A DNA stretch of 64,000 nt from Pusillimonas sp. MFBS29 (GTDB lineage: Bacteria; Pseudomonadota; Gammaproteobacteria; Burkholderiales; Burkholderiaceae_B): NCBI RefSeq assembly GCF_020687695.1, contig NZ_JAJEWL010000003.1:186001-250000 (forward strand). The letters are read 5' to 3'. Within the stretch, counting starts at the first letter, position 1. Every line of letters starts with the position of its first letter. This document shows, piece by piece, positions 16,273-23,837 of the stretch. The notes beneath the pieces were generated by a model that was not told where the DNA came from, searched no databases, and saw only the letters and a list, made by a program, of their open reading frames with translations. A program made the position numbers and the translations under genes.

Positions 16273-17559
16273 TCAGTGATACGGCGCTGCCTCCACGGCC
16301 CTACTGAGAGGGATCGATCCGCTGGGTAAGCTTTGTTCGTAAAAACGTTGATACGGTTGGCCCGACTTGATAATGCTGTACGCAACACGGGCCATTTTTG
16401 CTGCGACAGCGGTCAGCGCCTTCCGACGCAGATCGGCGTTTCCCGGATCTGAACGGATATAGCGGTCATACTTGTCCTTGAAGGCGTTCTCACGAAGGCG
16501 GATAGCCACCTGTCCGGCCATCCAGAACGCGAGTCGCAAACGTGCATTACCCCGTTTGGACAGCTGCTCACGTCCACGTTGAGAGCCGGACTGCAGTTTC
16601 GCCAGATCAAAGCCACAGTACTTCAAGAATTGTCGGTGATGGGCGAAACGTCTGATATCGCCGACTTCTGCAAGTACTGTTAACGCAATGATTGGGCCAA
16701 TGCCGGGCAGGCTGATCAATTGCTCGTAATCTTTGTTTGAGGTCAAAACCTCCTGGGCGCATTGCTCGAGGCTGCGTCGCAGCTCATTCAGATGTTGAGC
16801 TTGGCGCAACGACATCCGAAACGTCTCCACAGCCAAACAGTCTGGTGCATGCGGCAAAGCTGCCGAGTGTTCAGCCATCTGCCAGATTTCGGTTAACTTG
16901 GCGGTCTTTTCCACCTTTCTGCCGACTAATTCCCAGGCCTGCTTGATGAATGCTTCCTTCGACAGTCGTCGGACGTGGGCAGGCGTTGGGAACTCCAGCA
17001 TAAATCTGAGCCACCACTCGATCCGTGTGGTCTGCCAATATCGCTGCATTTCAGGAAAGTACAGCGGTAGGTGGTGATTGACAATGGCGTGCAAGACCTT
17101 AGTTCTAGCGCGAGTGACTTGATAGTATGTCTTGGATAGCTCTTGCAGATCGTGATGCCCTGCGACCATGGGGTCAACATACCGCATCACCATGCCATGC
17201 TTGAGCATATCCAGAATGATCGAAGCATCCTTGGGGTCGTTTTTGTCCCAGGAGTTAAATTTCGCTTCACGATATCGGGACTGAGCGACAGAGGAGACAA
17301 TGACCACCTCCACACCCGCCTGAATCAGGCGGTGTGCAATCGGGCGATGGTAGTCACCCGTGGGTTCGAGCGCGGCACGCCAAACTCCTGCTGTGGCGTT
17401 GATGAAATGCACCAAACGATCAAAGTCCTGTGCGCTATTCGTCATCTTGAAACGGCGTTGCTCGCCGCTAGCCAACTCAATGAAAACGGCATTGAATCGT
17501 CTGGCTATGTCGATCGCGAGCAGATGCGGTTTAGTCGTAGTATGTGTAATGTCAGCCAT
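16273..17559 (-). CDS. IS110-family transposase (DEDD)
   Basis: A 428-residue transposase. The N-terminal DEDD_Tnp_IS110 domain has LLAIDIARRFNAVFIEL, ALEPTGDYHRPIAHRLIQAG and NKNDPKDA-like text (WDKNDPKDASIILDMLKHG), giving Asp/Glu/Asp catalytic residues. The C-terminal Transposase_20 domain has ISLPGIGPIIALTVLAEVGDI, YCGFDLAKLQSGSQRG and SKRGNARLRLAFWMAGQ with the expected Ser. It appears full length and intact, so the element may still be mobile. It is oriented opposite to the IS3 genes it disrupts. Confidence 0.95.
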   Translation of the reverse strand: MADITHTTTKPHLLAIDIARRFNAVFIELASGEQRRFKMTNSAQDFDRLVHFINATAGVWRAALEPTGDYHRPIAHRLIQAGVEVVIVSSVAQSRYREAKFNSWDKNDPKDASIILDMLKHGMVMRYVDPMVAGHHDLQELSKTYYQVTRARTKVLHAIVNHHLPLYFPEMQRYWQTTRIEWWLRFMLEFPTPAHVRRLSKEAFIKQAWELVGRKVEKTAKLTEIWQMAEHSAALPHAPDCLAVETFRMSLRQAQHLNELRRSLEQCAQEVLTSNKDYEQLISLPGIGPIIALTVLAEVGDIRRFAHHRQFLKYCGFDLAKLQSGSQRGREQLSKRGNARLRLAFWMAGQVAIRLRENAFKDKYDRYIRSDPGNADLRRKALTAVAAKMARVAYSIIKSGQPYQRFYEQSLPSGSIPLSRAVEAAPYH

Positions 17560-17640
17560 CTTGGTGTCCTCCGCAGGTCCTAGAGAAACCTAAGGATGCC
17601 TGTCACCTTGTTTGGCTGACAATCATTCTGCACTTACTAT

Positions 17641-17955
17641 GGCCCGGAATTTGTGAGCACTCAATTACTGCAATGGGCTGTGAGCGAGCAACTGGAAACG
17701 GTACTGATCGAGCCAGGAAAACCCTGGCAAAACGGTACCAACGAAAGCTTTAACGGAAAATTCCGGGATGAATGCTTGTCCATGGAATGGTTCCGCAACC
17801 GCCTGGAGGCCAGGATCATCATCGATGACTGGCGCCGCCACTACAATGAGATCCGACCGCATTCCAGCTTGAATTACCTGACCCCACGGCAGTTCGTGGG
17901 AACACTAAGCAATCAATTAACCAACCCGGCCGGAATCTCTAGTTGCCACTGGTAG
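17641..17955 (+). pseudogene. IS3-family OrfB, 3' part (interrupted)
   Basis: The remainder of the DDE transposase, reading GPEFVSTQLLQWAVSEQL, EPGKPWQNGTNESFNGKFRDECL (catalytic Glu in the NESFNGKFRDE motif) and WFRNRLEARIIIDDWRRHYN, to the normal C-terminus. It is in frame with the 5' part ending at 16047. It has no start of its own and is a fragment of the same gene. Confidence 0.92.
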
Positions 17956-18056
17956 GAAATTCCCGGACAGGTCAGCACTCTATAAATCAATTTTTCTGCC
18001 ATCACCGAATCAATAATTAACAACTAAAAAAAAACGTAATGTTTGATTGTAATCGT

Positions 18057-18506
18057 TTACATAGGAATGCACGTCCGAAATTTAATCCATCCGCCGTGGT
18101 CAAAGAGTAGGACGCCGATTCTGGATACGGTCGCTGCACGACCATACAGACAGCCGTTTTCGATCACGGCATCGTAGGGGCGACAAGTCCAGCCATCACC
18201 GGGGGGTACAACATCACCTTGTGCATTCCGTGCAATCGCGGGGCCGTTATTACTGTAGCGTCGGCGCGCAATCAGGTTGGTAATGGGCTGCATGCCATAG
18301 TCGCTGACCCGGGTTGCCGGAACAGCGTGTCTTTCGACGGCCCAGCCCAGTTGTTCCAGAGCCGTGGCCACGGCATCGGCGTGCGGGGCATTCTCGCCAA
18401 GCGGAGTATTGGTCTGTATGCGGACCAGATCTTGCAAAAAAGCGACCTGTTAGTCGAAATGGTCGTCGATCCAGTCGACCAAGTTCTTTGAAGCGGTTGT
18501 CGCCAT
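18057..18506 (-). pseudogene. M20-family peptidase pseudogene (ArgE/DapE-like)
   Basis: Reading leftward from an ATG at 18506 with an upstream GGAGAAAA SD, the protein starts MATTASKNLVDWIDDHFD and hits TAA at codon 19. It then continues in frame as QVAFLQDLVRIQTNTPLGEN, LEQLGWAVERH and GDVVPPGDGWTCRPYDAVIENG before losing similarity. This is the N-terminus of an M20 metallopeptidase/deacylase. The metal-binding core and C-terminus are missing, and the normally conserved GRGAAD-type motif is degraded to GRAAT. It was clearly once a real gene, broken by a nonsense mutation and truncation; the IS3 right end is 82 bp downstream. Confidence 0.8.
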
Positions 18507-18710
18507 ATTTTTTTCTCCTTGCAGCGTAAACGACCGAGCTCGCTCAGCGATTGAAGAGACCATTGTTTCCTTTAACGTACATATTGTGCCCTACATGATA
18601 TTGATACGCATTGTGCCGATTTCTATGATGACGTTATCCAGCGGCGTACTGACAGAGCGTTCTCCTGACAAAACGCTGCTTAAGCGTAAAGATACAACGG
18701 AGATAACTTC

Positions 18711-19049
18711 ATGCCCTACGTCGTGACCGAAAACTGTATTAAGTGCAAATACATGGACTGTGTCGAGGTTTGTCCGGTGGATTGCTTTCATGAAGGTGAA
18801 AGCATGTTGGTCATTGATCCCCTTGTCTGTATCGATTGTGGCGTTTGTGTACCTGAATGCCCGGCAAAAGCGATCAAGCCTGACGTTGATGAAACGACAG
18901 CGCCGTGGGGACACTTCAACAGCAAGTACGCATCAATCTGGCCAAACATTAGCTATAAGACGCCACCAAACCCAGACGCCGAAGAGTGGAATGGAGTATC
19001 TGGAAAACTGGAAACCGCATTTGGTACTAATGATCCTTGGACAGCATAG
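18711..19049 (+). CDS. fdxA: 7Fe-8S ferredoxin (FdxA-type)
   Basis: A 112-residue ferredoxin. The N-terminus is [20 protein letters not shown]; it and the next stretch supply Cys for a [3Fe-4S] site, and [16 protein letters not shown] for a [4Fe-4S] site. The C-terminal helical extension ends in a NDPWTA-type tail. SD GGAG lies 9 bp upstream of the ATG. It is the first gene of a nine-gene rightward run and is followed after 8 bp by ferredoxin-NADP reductase, so the two form an electron-transfer pair. The ultimate acceptor is not obvious. Confidence 0.93.
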   Translation: MPYVVTENCIKCKYMDCVEVCPVDCFHEGESMLVIDPLVCIDCGVCVPECPAKAIKPDVDETTAPWGHFNSKYASIWPNISYKTPPNPDAEEWNGVSGKLETAFGTNDPWTA

Positions 19050-19057
19050 GAGAAAAC

Positions 19058-19834
19058 ATGGCTGCTCACACACCCGAAACGATTCTTTCAGTGGAACATT
19101 GGAACGATTCTTTATTCAGCTTTCGTACGACACGCTCATCGTCCCTACGTTTTGATAGCGGGCATTTCCTGATGGTGGGGCTGCCCAATGGCGAAAGGCC
19201 ATTACTGCGTGCCTACAGCATTGTAAGCGCAACCTATGACCCTTATCTGGAATTCCTGAGCATTAAAGTACCGAACGGCCCCCTGACCTCACGTCTGCAA
19301 CATATCAAGGTCGGTGACGAAATCCTGGTCAGTCAGAAAGCCGTTGGTACCTTGGTCGTTGATGACCTTCTTCCAGGTAAAAACATCTATTTACTCGCGA
19401 CGGGAACCGGACTGGCACCGTTTCTAAGCATCATCAAACAACCCGAAATCTACGATCGTTTTGAAAAGGTCGTGCTTGTGCATGGTGTACGACACGTCAG
19501 TGACCTGGCGTACGAAAACACAATTCGGGCTGAACTGCATGAGCACCCGCTGGTCGGCGAACAGGTGCAAGAACAACTGATATACGTGCCCACTGTGACC
19601 CAGGAAGACTTTCACACCCAGGGGCGCATTACGAGTCTGATTGAAAACGGGAAGCTTAGCAGCCTAAGCGGGTTACCTAAGCTGAATCCGGACACTGATC
19701 GTGTCATGCTTTGCGGCAGCGTCGGCATGCTGCAGGATCTTACCGAGCTGCTGGAAAGCAAAGGATTCAAGCCTTCTGAACAGCGCGGCGTGGCAGGTCA
19801 TTTTGTAATCGAAAAAGCATTCGCAGAACAATAA
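19058..19834 (+). CDS. fpr: ferredoxin-NADP reductase
   Basis: A 258-residue FAD-dependent reductase of the Fpr type. The FAD-binding RAYSIVSA motif is near residue 50, followed by the KVPNGPLTS segment. The NAD(P) domain has LLATGTGLAPFLSII and the MLCGS motif, and the C-terminal AGHFVIEKAFAEQ resembles the bacterial FNR tail. ATG at 19058 follows AGGAGAAA; the TTG at 19037 would overlap fdxA and is rejected. It exchanges electrons between NADP(H) and the adjacent ferredoxin. Confidence 0.93.
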   Translation: MAAHTPETILSVEHWNDSLFSFRTTRSSSLRFDSGHFLMVGLPNGERPLLRAYSIVSATYDPYLEFLSIKVPNGPLTSRLQHIKVGDEILVSQKAVGTLVVDDLLPGKNIYLLATGTGLAPFLSIIKQPEIYDRFEKVVLVHGVRHVSDLAYENTIRAELHEHPLVGEQVQEQLIYVPTVTQEDFHTQGRITSLIENGKLSSLSGLPKLNPDTDRVMLCGSVGMLQDLTELLESKGFKPSEQRGVAGHFVIEKAFAEQ

Positions 19835-19942
19835 TCATTACACCAGACGTAACGATCTGGACTGATATGAAATTGATTACCCCCGGACTTTAAGACTACA
19901 GTCCGTTTAACGTTCATGGACACTACCTGGAGCGAGACAGAC

Positions 19943-21280
19943 ATGACAGAAGCAATTAGTAGGGTCAAGCCCGCTGAGAATCCCTTGACGATGGAGACCT
20001 TTGTTAACCAGACTCTGGATGACATTTTTTCGGCATGCACCCGCTGCGGACGTTGCGTTGAAGTATGCCCCACTGTCCCATTTTCCGGGCTTTCCGATGC
20101 CGCTCCAAAAGATGTGATATCTGATGTGCTGAGCTCGCTGCGTGACGATGTCACCATGTCGGCCGACGCAGACAAATGGATCAGCACCTGTAACGGCTGT
20201 GGCGACTGTATTCCAGCATGCCCTGAAGACATCAATGTCAGGCAACTGATCAGCATGGCCAACTCAAAAGTTGCCAAAAACAAAGACAAAACACCTTACG
20301 CCTTTCGCAAGATGGCGCGTGCCATTCGCATAATGGTTGGAATGCAACTGATCCCGGACGACGTCGCGCGCCTGCTCAGGCCCAAAGCGGTTCGTGATGC
20401 AGACGTTATTTTCTATACAGGCTGTAATCCGATCCGCACCCCGCATGTCTTGTTTAACGTAATGACAATGCTGGACGAGCTTGATGTCGACTACGAAGTC
20501 ATGGGCGGAACATCGGCGTGTTGCGGCGTCGTGCACTCGAAGTGGGAGGGCGACCTCAAGACGGGTGGGCGTGTCACCGAACGGACGCTGCATAAATTTG
20601 GTGATTTCAAGCCACAAAAGGTGTTGAACTGGTGCCCAACCTGTCAGATACACCTGACAGAAACACTGAAAGGTTATCGTAAAGTCGAGTTCAGCTTCGA
20701 CCACATCACCAAATTTTTACTTGAACGCGAAGAAGAACTGATTTCCCGCTTCACGACTCCGGTCAACATGCAGGTTGCCGTGCACACGCACAGCGGCGTC
20801 CCTGAAGTCGGGGCCGCGGTAATGCGCTTGCTACGCGCCGTACCCGGCCTGACGATAGTCGAAGAACTGCAGGAACCCGCTTATATGTGTGGTGCATCAG
20901 GTTCTGAAAAAGCACTGGAAATGAAGGAGCATTATCGTGCCAAGACGGTAGAACGGAGCAAATGTAACGACATCGACGCCCTCGTCACTTTGTATCATGC
21001 CTGTCATTTACAACTGTCATCAGACGGCCGTAAACATGGCTTCCAGACGATTAACTACACCGACATTCTTGTCCGTGCGATGGGTCTTGAGCCCTGTCCG
21101 GATACCGTAGAGCCCTATCGGGCCATTGGCGACTGGGAACAGATGGTACATGAGGCGAAACCCTATCTGGAAGCCAACAACATTGATATCGACACGGAAG
21201 AGCTCATCGCTGTTCTGCCCGAAGTATTCACGTCCGCCGAGTTTAAGGGTGGGCTGTGTCGTTTTGCACCACAGGCTTAG
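19943..21280 (+). CDS. (Fe-S)-binding oxidoreductase, GlpC/HdrD-like
   Basis: A 445-residue protein with two [4Fe-4S] motifs near the N-terminus, CTRCGRCVEVCP (about residue 31) and CNGCGDCIPACP (about 83). CCG-domain-like Cys sets follow (TGCNPI, SACCGVVH near 192, WCPTCQIHL; then YMCGASGS and YHACHLQL). The second set departs from the classical CCGxGG. ATG at 19943 has a GGAG 14 bp upstream and is preferred over ATG at 19916. Such proteins pass electrons between flavin dehydrogenases and quinone or thiol-disulfide partners. Its place after ferredoxin and FNR suggests a dedicated electron chain. The partner dehydrogenase is not identified. Confidence 0.85.
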   Translation: MTEAISRVKPAENPLTMETFVNQTLDDIFSACTRCGRCVEVCPTVPFSGLSDAAPKDVISDVLSSLRDDVTMSADADKWISTCNGCGDCIPACPEDINVRQLISMANSKVAKNKDKTPYAFRKMARAIRIMVGMQLIPDDVARLLRPKAVRDADVIFYTGCNPIRTPHVLFNVMTMLDELDVDYEVMGGTSACCGVVHSKWEGDLKTGGRVTERTLHKFGDFKPQKVLNWCPTCQIHLTETLKGYRKVEFSFDHITKFLLEREEELISRFTTPVNMQVAVHTHSGVPEVGAAVMRLLRAVPGLTIVEELQEPAYMCGASGSEKALEMKEHYRAKTVERSKCNDIDALVTLYHACHLQLSSDGRKHGFQTINYTDILVRAMGLEPCPDTVEPYRAIGDWEQMVHEAKPYLEANNIDIDTEELIAVLPEVFTSAEFKGGLCRFAPQA

Positions 21281-21339
21281 TAGCAATGACATGAAGTAGT
21301 ATTTTTAGACCGGAAGGCATACAACAATAAGGAGACATC

Positions 21340-22311
21340 ATGGATCGCCGTAATTTTATAATAAGCAGCGCGGCCGTCGCAGCCGGATTCGCCCGGCCAA
21401 GCTTAGCAGCATTAACTACATTCCCGTCACAAACTATCACGATGTACTGCCCGTTCACGGCAGGCGGCGCCACAGACGCCATCATGCGTCTGATCGCAAA
21501 CTCGATGGCAAAAACACTCGATACGCCGGTCATTATCGCGAACAAGCCCGGCGCCGGGGGTACGTTAACTGCAACAACCATTCGCAATGCAAAACCTGAC
21601 GGCTATACGCTGACGCAGGTTCCCATCGGGATGGTCCGCATGCCTCATATGCAGGCCAAGCCTACATACGATTTCACTGAAGACTTCACCTTTATCTGCA
21701 ACGTAACCGGGTACACCCTGGGGCTGATCGTGCCGGCAAACTCGCCGTTCCATTCGGTCCAAGATGTTGTGGACTATGCCAAGAAAAATCCGGGTGCTCT
21801 AAATTACGCGTCAACGGGTGTTGCCGCATCCCCCAACCTTCTGTTCGCGAACTTTGCTCAACTGGCCGACGTGGACGTCAACCACATCCCGTATAAAGGG
21901 GATGCTGACATGCTGGTTGCCGTACTGGGCGAACACGTGGACGTCGGCACCGGCACAGCCACTTTTGCGCCTCACGTTGATGCCGGAAAGGTACGCTTGC
22001 TTGCCACATACGGCGAGAAACGCTCTGAACGCTGGCCTGATGTGCCCACGCTGAAAGAGCTGGGCTATGACATCGTTTCGGAATCACCATGGGGTATTGC
22101 AGGGCCAAAAGGCATGGATCCGGAAACCGTTCAGGTGCTAGCCGATGCAATCGAAACATCGCTGAAAGAACAGCGTGTGCTTGACGCACTAGGTGAATAT
22201 GTAAAACCCGTCCTTTATATCCCACCTAAAGAATATGCCACATGGGTCCAAGAACTCTATAAAAGCGAAGAAGAACTGATCAATCGACTCGGGCTTGCCA
22301 ACACTCTATAG
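21340..22311 (+). CDS. Bug-family tripartite tricarboxylate receptor
   Basis: A 323-residue periplasmic receptor. The N-terminus MDRRNFIISSAAVAAGFARP carries a twin-arginine-type motif (DRRNFI), unlike the Sec signal of the other Bug protein in the window. TMYCPFTAGGATDAIMR, ANKPGAGGTLTATT and DGYTLTQVP follow as family markers. SD AAGGAG lies before the ATG. It is fourth in the nine-gene run. No TctA/TctB is present. Likely role: carboxylate capture for the pathway encoded around it. Confidence 0.92.
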   Translation: MDRRNFIISSAAVAAGFARPSLAALTTFPSQTITMYCPFTAGGATDAIMRLIANSMAKTLDTPVIIANKPGAGGTLTATTIRNAKPDGYTLTQVPIGMVRMPHMQAKPTYDFTEDFTFICNVTGYTLGLIVPANSPFHSVQDVVDYAKKNPGALNYASTGVAASPNLLFANFAQLADVDVNHIPYKGDADMLVAVLGEHVDVGTGTATFAPHVDAGKVRLLATYGEKRSERWPDVPTLKELGYDIVSESPWGIAGPKGMDPETVQVLADAIETSLKEQRVLDALGEYVKPVLYIPPKEYATWVQELYKSEEELINRLGLANTL

Positions 22312-22352
22312 CTACTGAATGATCGTCCATTATCCCAATCACGGAAATAAAC

Positions 22353-22748
22353 ATGAAGCAGACTTATAACCCTGACACGCTGCCCGCTCCCGGAGGCTTC
22401 TCGCACGTTGCGGTATCGTCCCGCGCGAAGACGGTCTATATTTCTGGACAAGTCGCCTATGACACCAGCGGTACGGTTGTCGGAGAGGGCGATCTTTCAG
22501 CCCAGACAACGCAGGTCTATACCAATATCGAAAACGCCCTTAAGGCATGTGGTGCCACTTGGGATGACGTCATCAAGACCACGCTGTTTGTCTGTGACCT
22601 GAATCTGGATAAAGCGATGATCATACGGGATGCCCGTGCCTCGTTTTTAGCCGATGAAGGCCGCCCCGCAAGCACCATGGTTGGCGTTCAGTCTTTGGCG
22701 CGCCCCGAACTTCTGCTTGAAGTCGAAGCCATCGCGATGCTCGACTAA
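22353..22748 (+). CDS. RidA family protein
   Basis: A 131-residue YjgF/YER057c/UK114 (Rid) protein. Markers are YNPDTLPAPGGFSHVAVSS, VYISGQVAYDTSG, NALKACGATWDDVIKTT and the C-terminal ARPELLLEVEAIAML with the Glu near the end. An Arg equivalent to the RidA catalytic Arg may be in SLARPELL. Rid proteins hydrolyse reactive enamine/imine intermediates, and in catabolic operons often act on pathway-specific intermediates. A second, different RidA lies at 28027-28416. Confidence 0.92.
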   Translation: MKQTYNPDTLPAPGGFSHVAVSSRAKTVYISGQVAYDTSGTVVGEGDLSAQTTQVYTNIENALKACGATWDDVIKTTLFVCDLNLDKAMIIRDARASFLADEGRPASTMVGVQSLARPELLLEVEAIAMLD

Positions 22749-22799
22749 GCGAAGCTCGCTTCACGCTTTATCCGGTAATTCACTTGTCGGGTTTTCATT

Positions 22800-23816
22800 G
22801 TGCTTGCTGATACTTCCAGTTCCTCTTCCTCGCGTTTGACGCTGTCGGGCCAGAACTTCGGTCCTGACGCGCACATCGTAGTCATTGGTGCAGGCGTCAT
22901 GGGGCCCGGCATTGCTCACACTTTTGCGATGCATGGTTATCGTGTGACGCTTTGTGATGTACAAGACGCCATGCTCCAAAAAGGCATGGCGTCGCTAAAA
23001 GAAAGCCTCGAGCTACGCGCAAACCTGGGTTTGTGTACACGCGAGCAGGCCGCTGACGCACTAAGCCGCGTATCGGCCAGCCCAATGACCCCGAATGCCT
23101 ACGCTGATGCAACGCTTGTCATCGAGGCCGTCACCGAAAACGAAAACATCAAGAGAACCGTATTCGCTGAAGTTTTCGAAGCCTGCGGGCCACGCACCGT
23201 CATCTGGAGCAACACATCAACATTGAACGTGTTCAAGCTTGTTGAGCCCGACGTTCTGGACCGTCTGGTGGTAGCTCACTGGTTTGCACCGCCACACATC
23301 CTGCCTTTAGTCGAAGTACTTGGCCCCGAGGACAGCAATTCGCCAGTGCGTGATGAAACGGCATCGATACTGAAGTCACTGGGCAAAACTCCCGTGCTGC
23401 TTGACAGTTTTGCGCCCGGTTTTGTTATCAACCGTTTGCTGCGCGCCTTAGGCCGGGAAGCGTTCTACCTGATTGAATCGGGGGTCATTTCTGTCGAGGC
23501 CCTAGATGTAGCCGTACGTGCAAGCCTGGCGCCACGCATGCAAATTCTAGGTGTCATGCAGCGTTATGACTACACCGGATTAGGCTTGAGCCTACGCAAT
23601 CTTCAGGACCCTGCGATGGTTGATGCCCCTGTTGACCGCGCACCCCGTTTGCTGACCGAACGTGTCGAGCAAGGTGCGGTAGGAATTGCAGAAGGCCGGG
23701 GTTTTTATGACTATGGCAACCGGACTCCTGGCGAACTCCAGGAGGCACGGGATGAAGAGTTGTGGAAAGTCGTAAACAGCATGCCCGAACATATTTTTGA
23801 TCCCAAGCCTATCTAA
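22800..23816 (+). CDS. 3-hydroxyacyl-CoA dehydrogenase family protein
   Basis: A 338-residue NAD-dependent dehydrogenase. The Rossmann motif is IVVIGAGVMGPGIAHTFAM (from about residue 25), followed by VIEAVTEN, SNTSTLNV and HWFAPPHILPLVEV (catalytic His/Glu region). The C-terminal domain has PGFVINRLLRALGREAFYLI. The start is uncertain: the GTG at 22800 lacks a good SD, but no later ATG exists before the Rossmann motif. It shares with the paralogue at 42636-43607 the unusual C-terminal string APRM.LGVMQRYD.TGL. Expected reaction: oxidation of a 3-hydroxyacyl-CoA, or possibly a free 3-hydroxyacid as in lambda-crystallin-type relatives. Confidence 0.87.
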   Translation: MLADTSSSSSSRLTLSGQNFGPDAHIVVIGAGVMGPGIAHTFAMHGYRVTLCDVQDAMLQKGMASLKESLELRANLGLCTREQAADALSRVSASPMTPNAYADATLVIEAVTENENIKRTVFAEVFEACGPRTVIWSNTSTLNVFKLVEPDVLDRLVVAHWFAPPHILPLVEVLGPEDSNSPVRDETASILKSLGKTPVLLDSFAPGFVINRLLRALGREAFYLIESGVISVEALDVAVRASLAPRMQILGVMQRYDYTGLGLSLRNLQDPAMVDAPVDRAPRLLTERVEQGAVGIAEGRGFYDYGNRTPGELQEARDEELWKVVNSMPEHIFDPKPI

Positions 23817-23837
23817 CACATTGAATTTTCCGCCTTT

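Larger units (their letters stand above)
16048..17640 (-). mobile_element. IS110-family (IS1111-type) insertion sequence
   Basis: A 1593-bp insert that restores the IS3 motif AAC-GGC-CCG (Asn-Gly-Pro) when removed, so its ends are fixed to within one base: both 16048 and 17641 are G. The ends carry short subterminal inverted similarity, TAAATGCA near 16052-16059 and its near-complement TGCACTTA near 17630-17637. A DEDD transposase lies on the minus strand with about 80 bp upstream and a long 225-bp non-coding region downstream, the IS1111 arrangement. No target duplication is seen, as expected for this family. Confidence 0.85.
15175..17974 (+). mobile_element. IS3-family element (IS407-like), interrupted
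   Basis: Terminal inverted repeats begin with TGACCTGTCC at the left end (from 15175) and end with its complement GGACAGGTCA at the right end (to 17974). Inside are orfA, an A6G slippery site and orfB, which is split by a second insertion sequence at 16048-17640. Removing the insert leaves about 1.2 kb, normal for the family. Flanking bases (GGAG before, GCAC after) show no obvious target duplication. The element is probably non-autonomous now because its catalytic domain is interrupted. Confidence 0.9.

Noticed and set aside
15171-17978. Target-site duplication of the IS3 element
   Set aside because: Left flank GGAG and right flank GCAC do not match, so none is claimed.
19835-19942. CCAGA...TCTGG dyad as a terminator between fpr and the Fe-S gene
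   Set aside because: Stem of only 5 bp with no T-run; genes are co-directional and likely co-transcribed.
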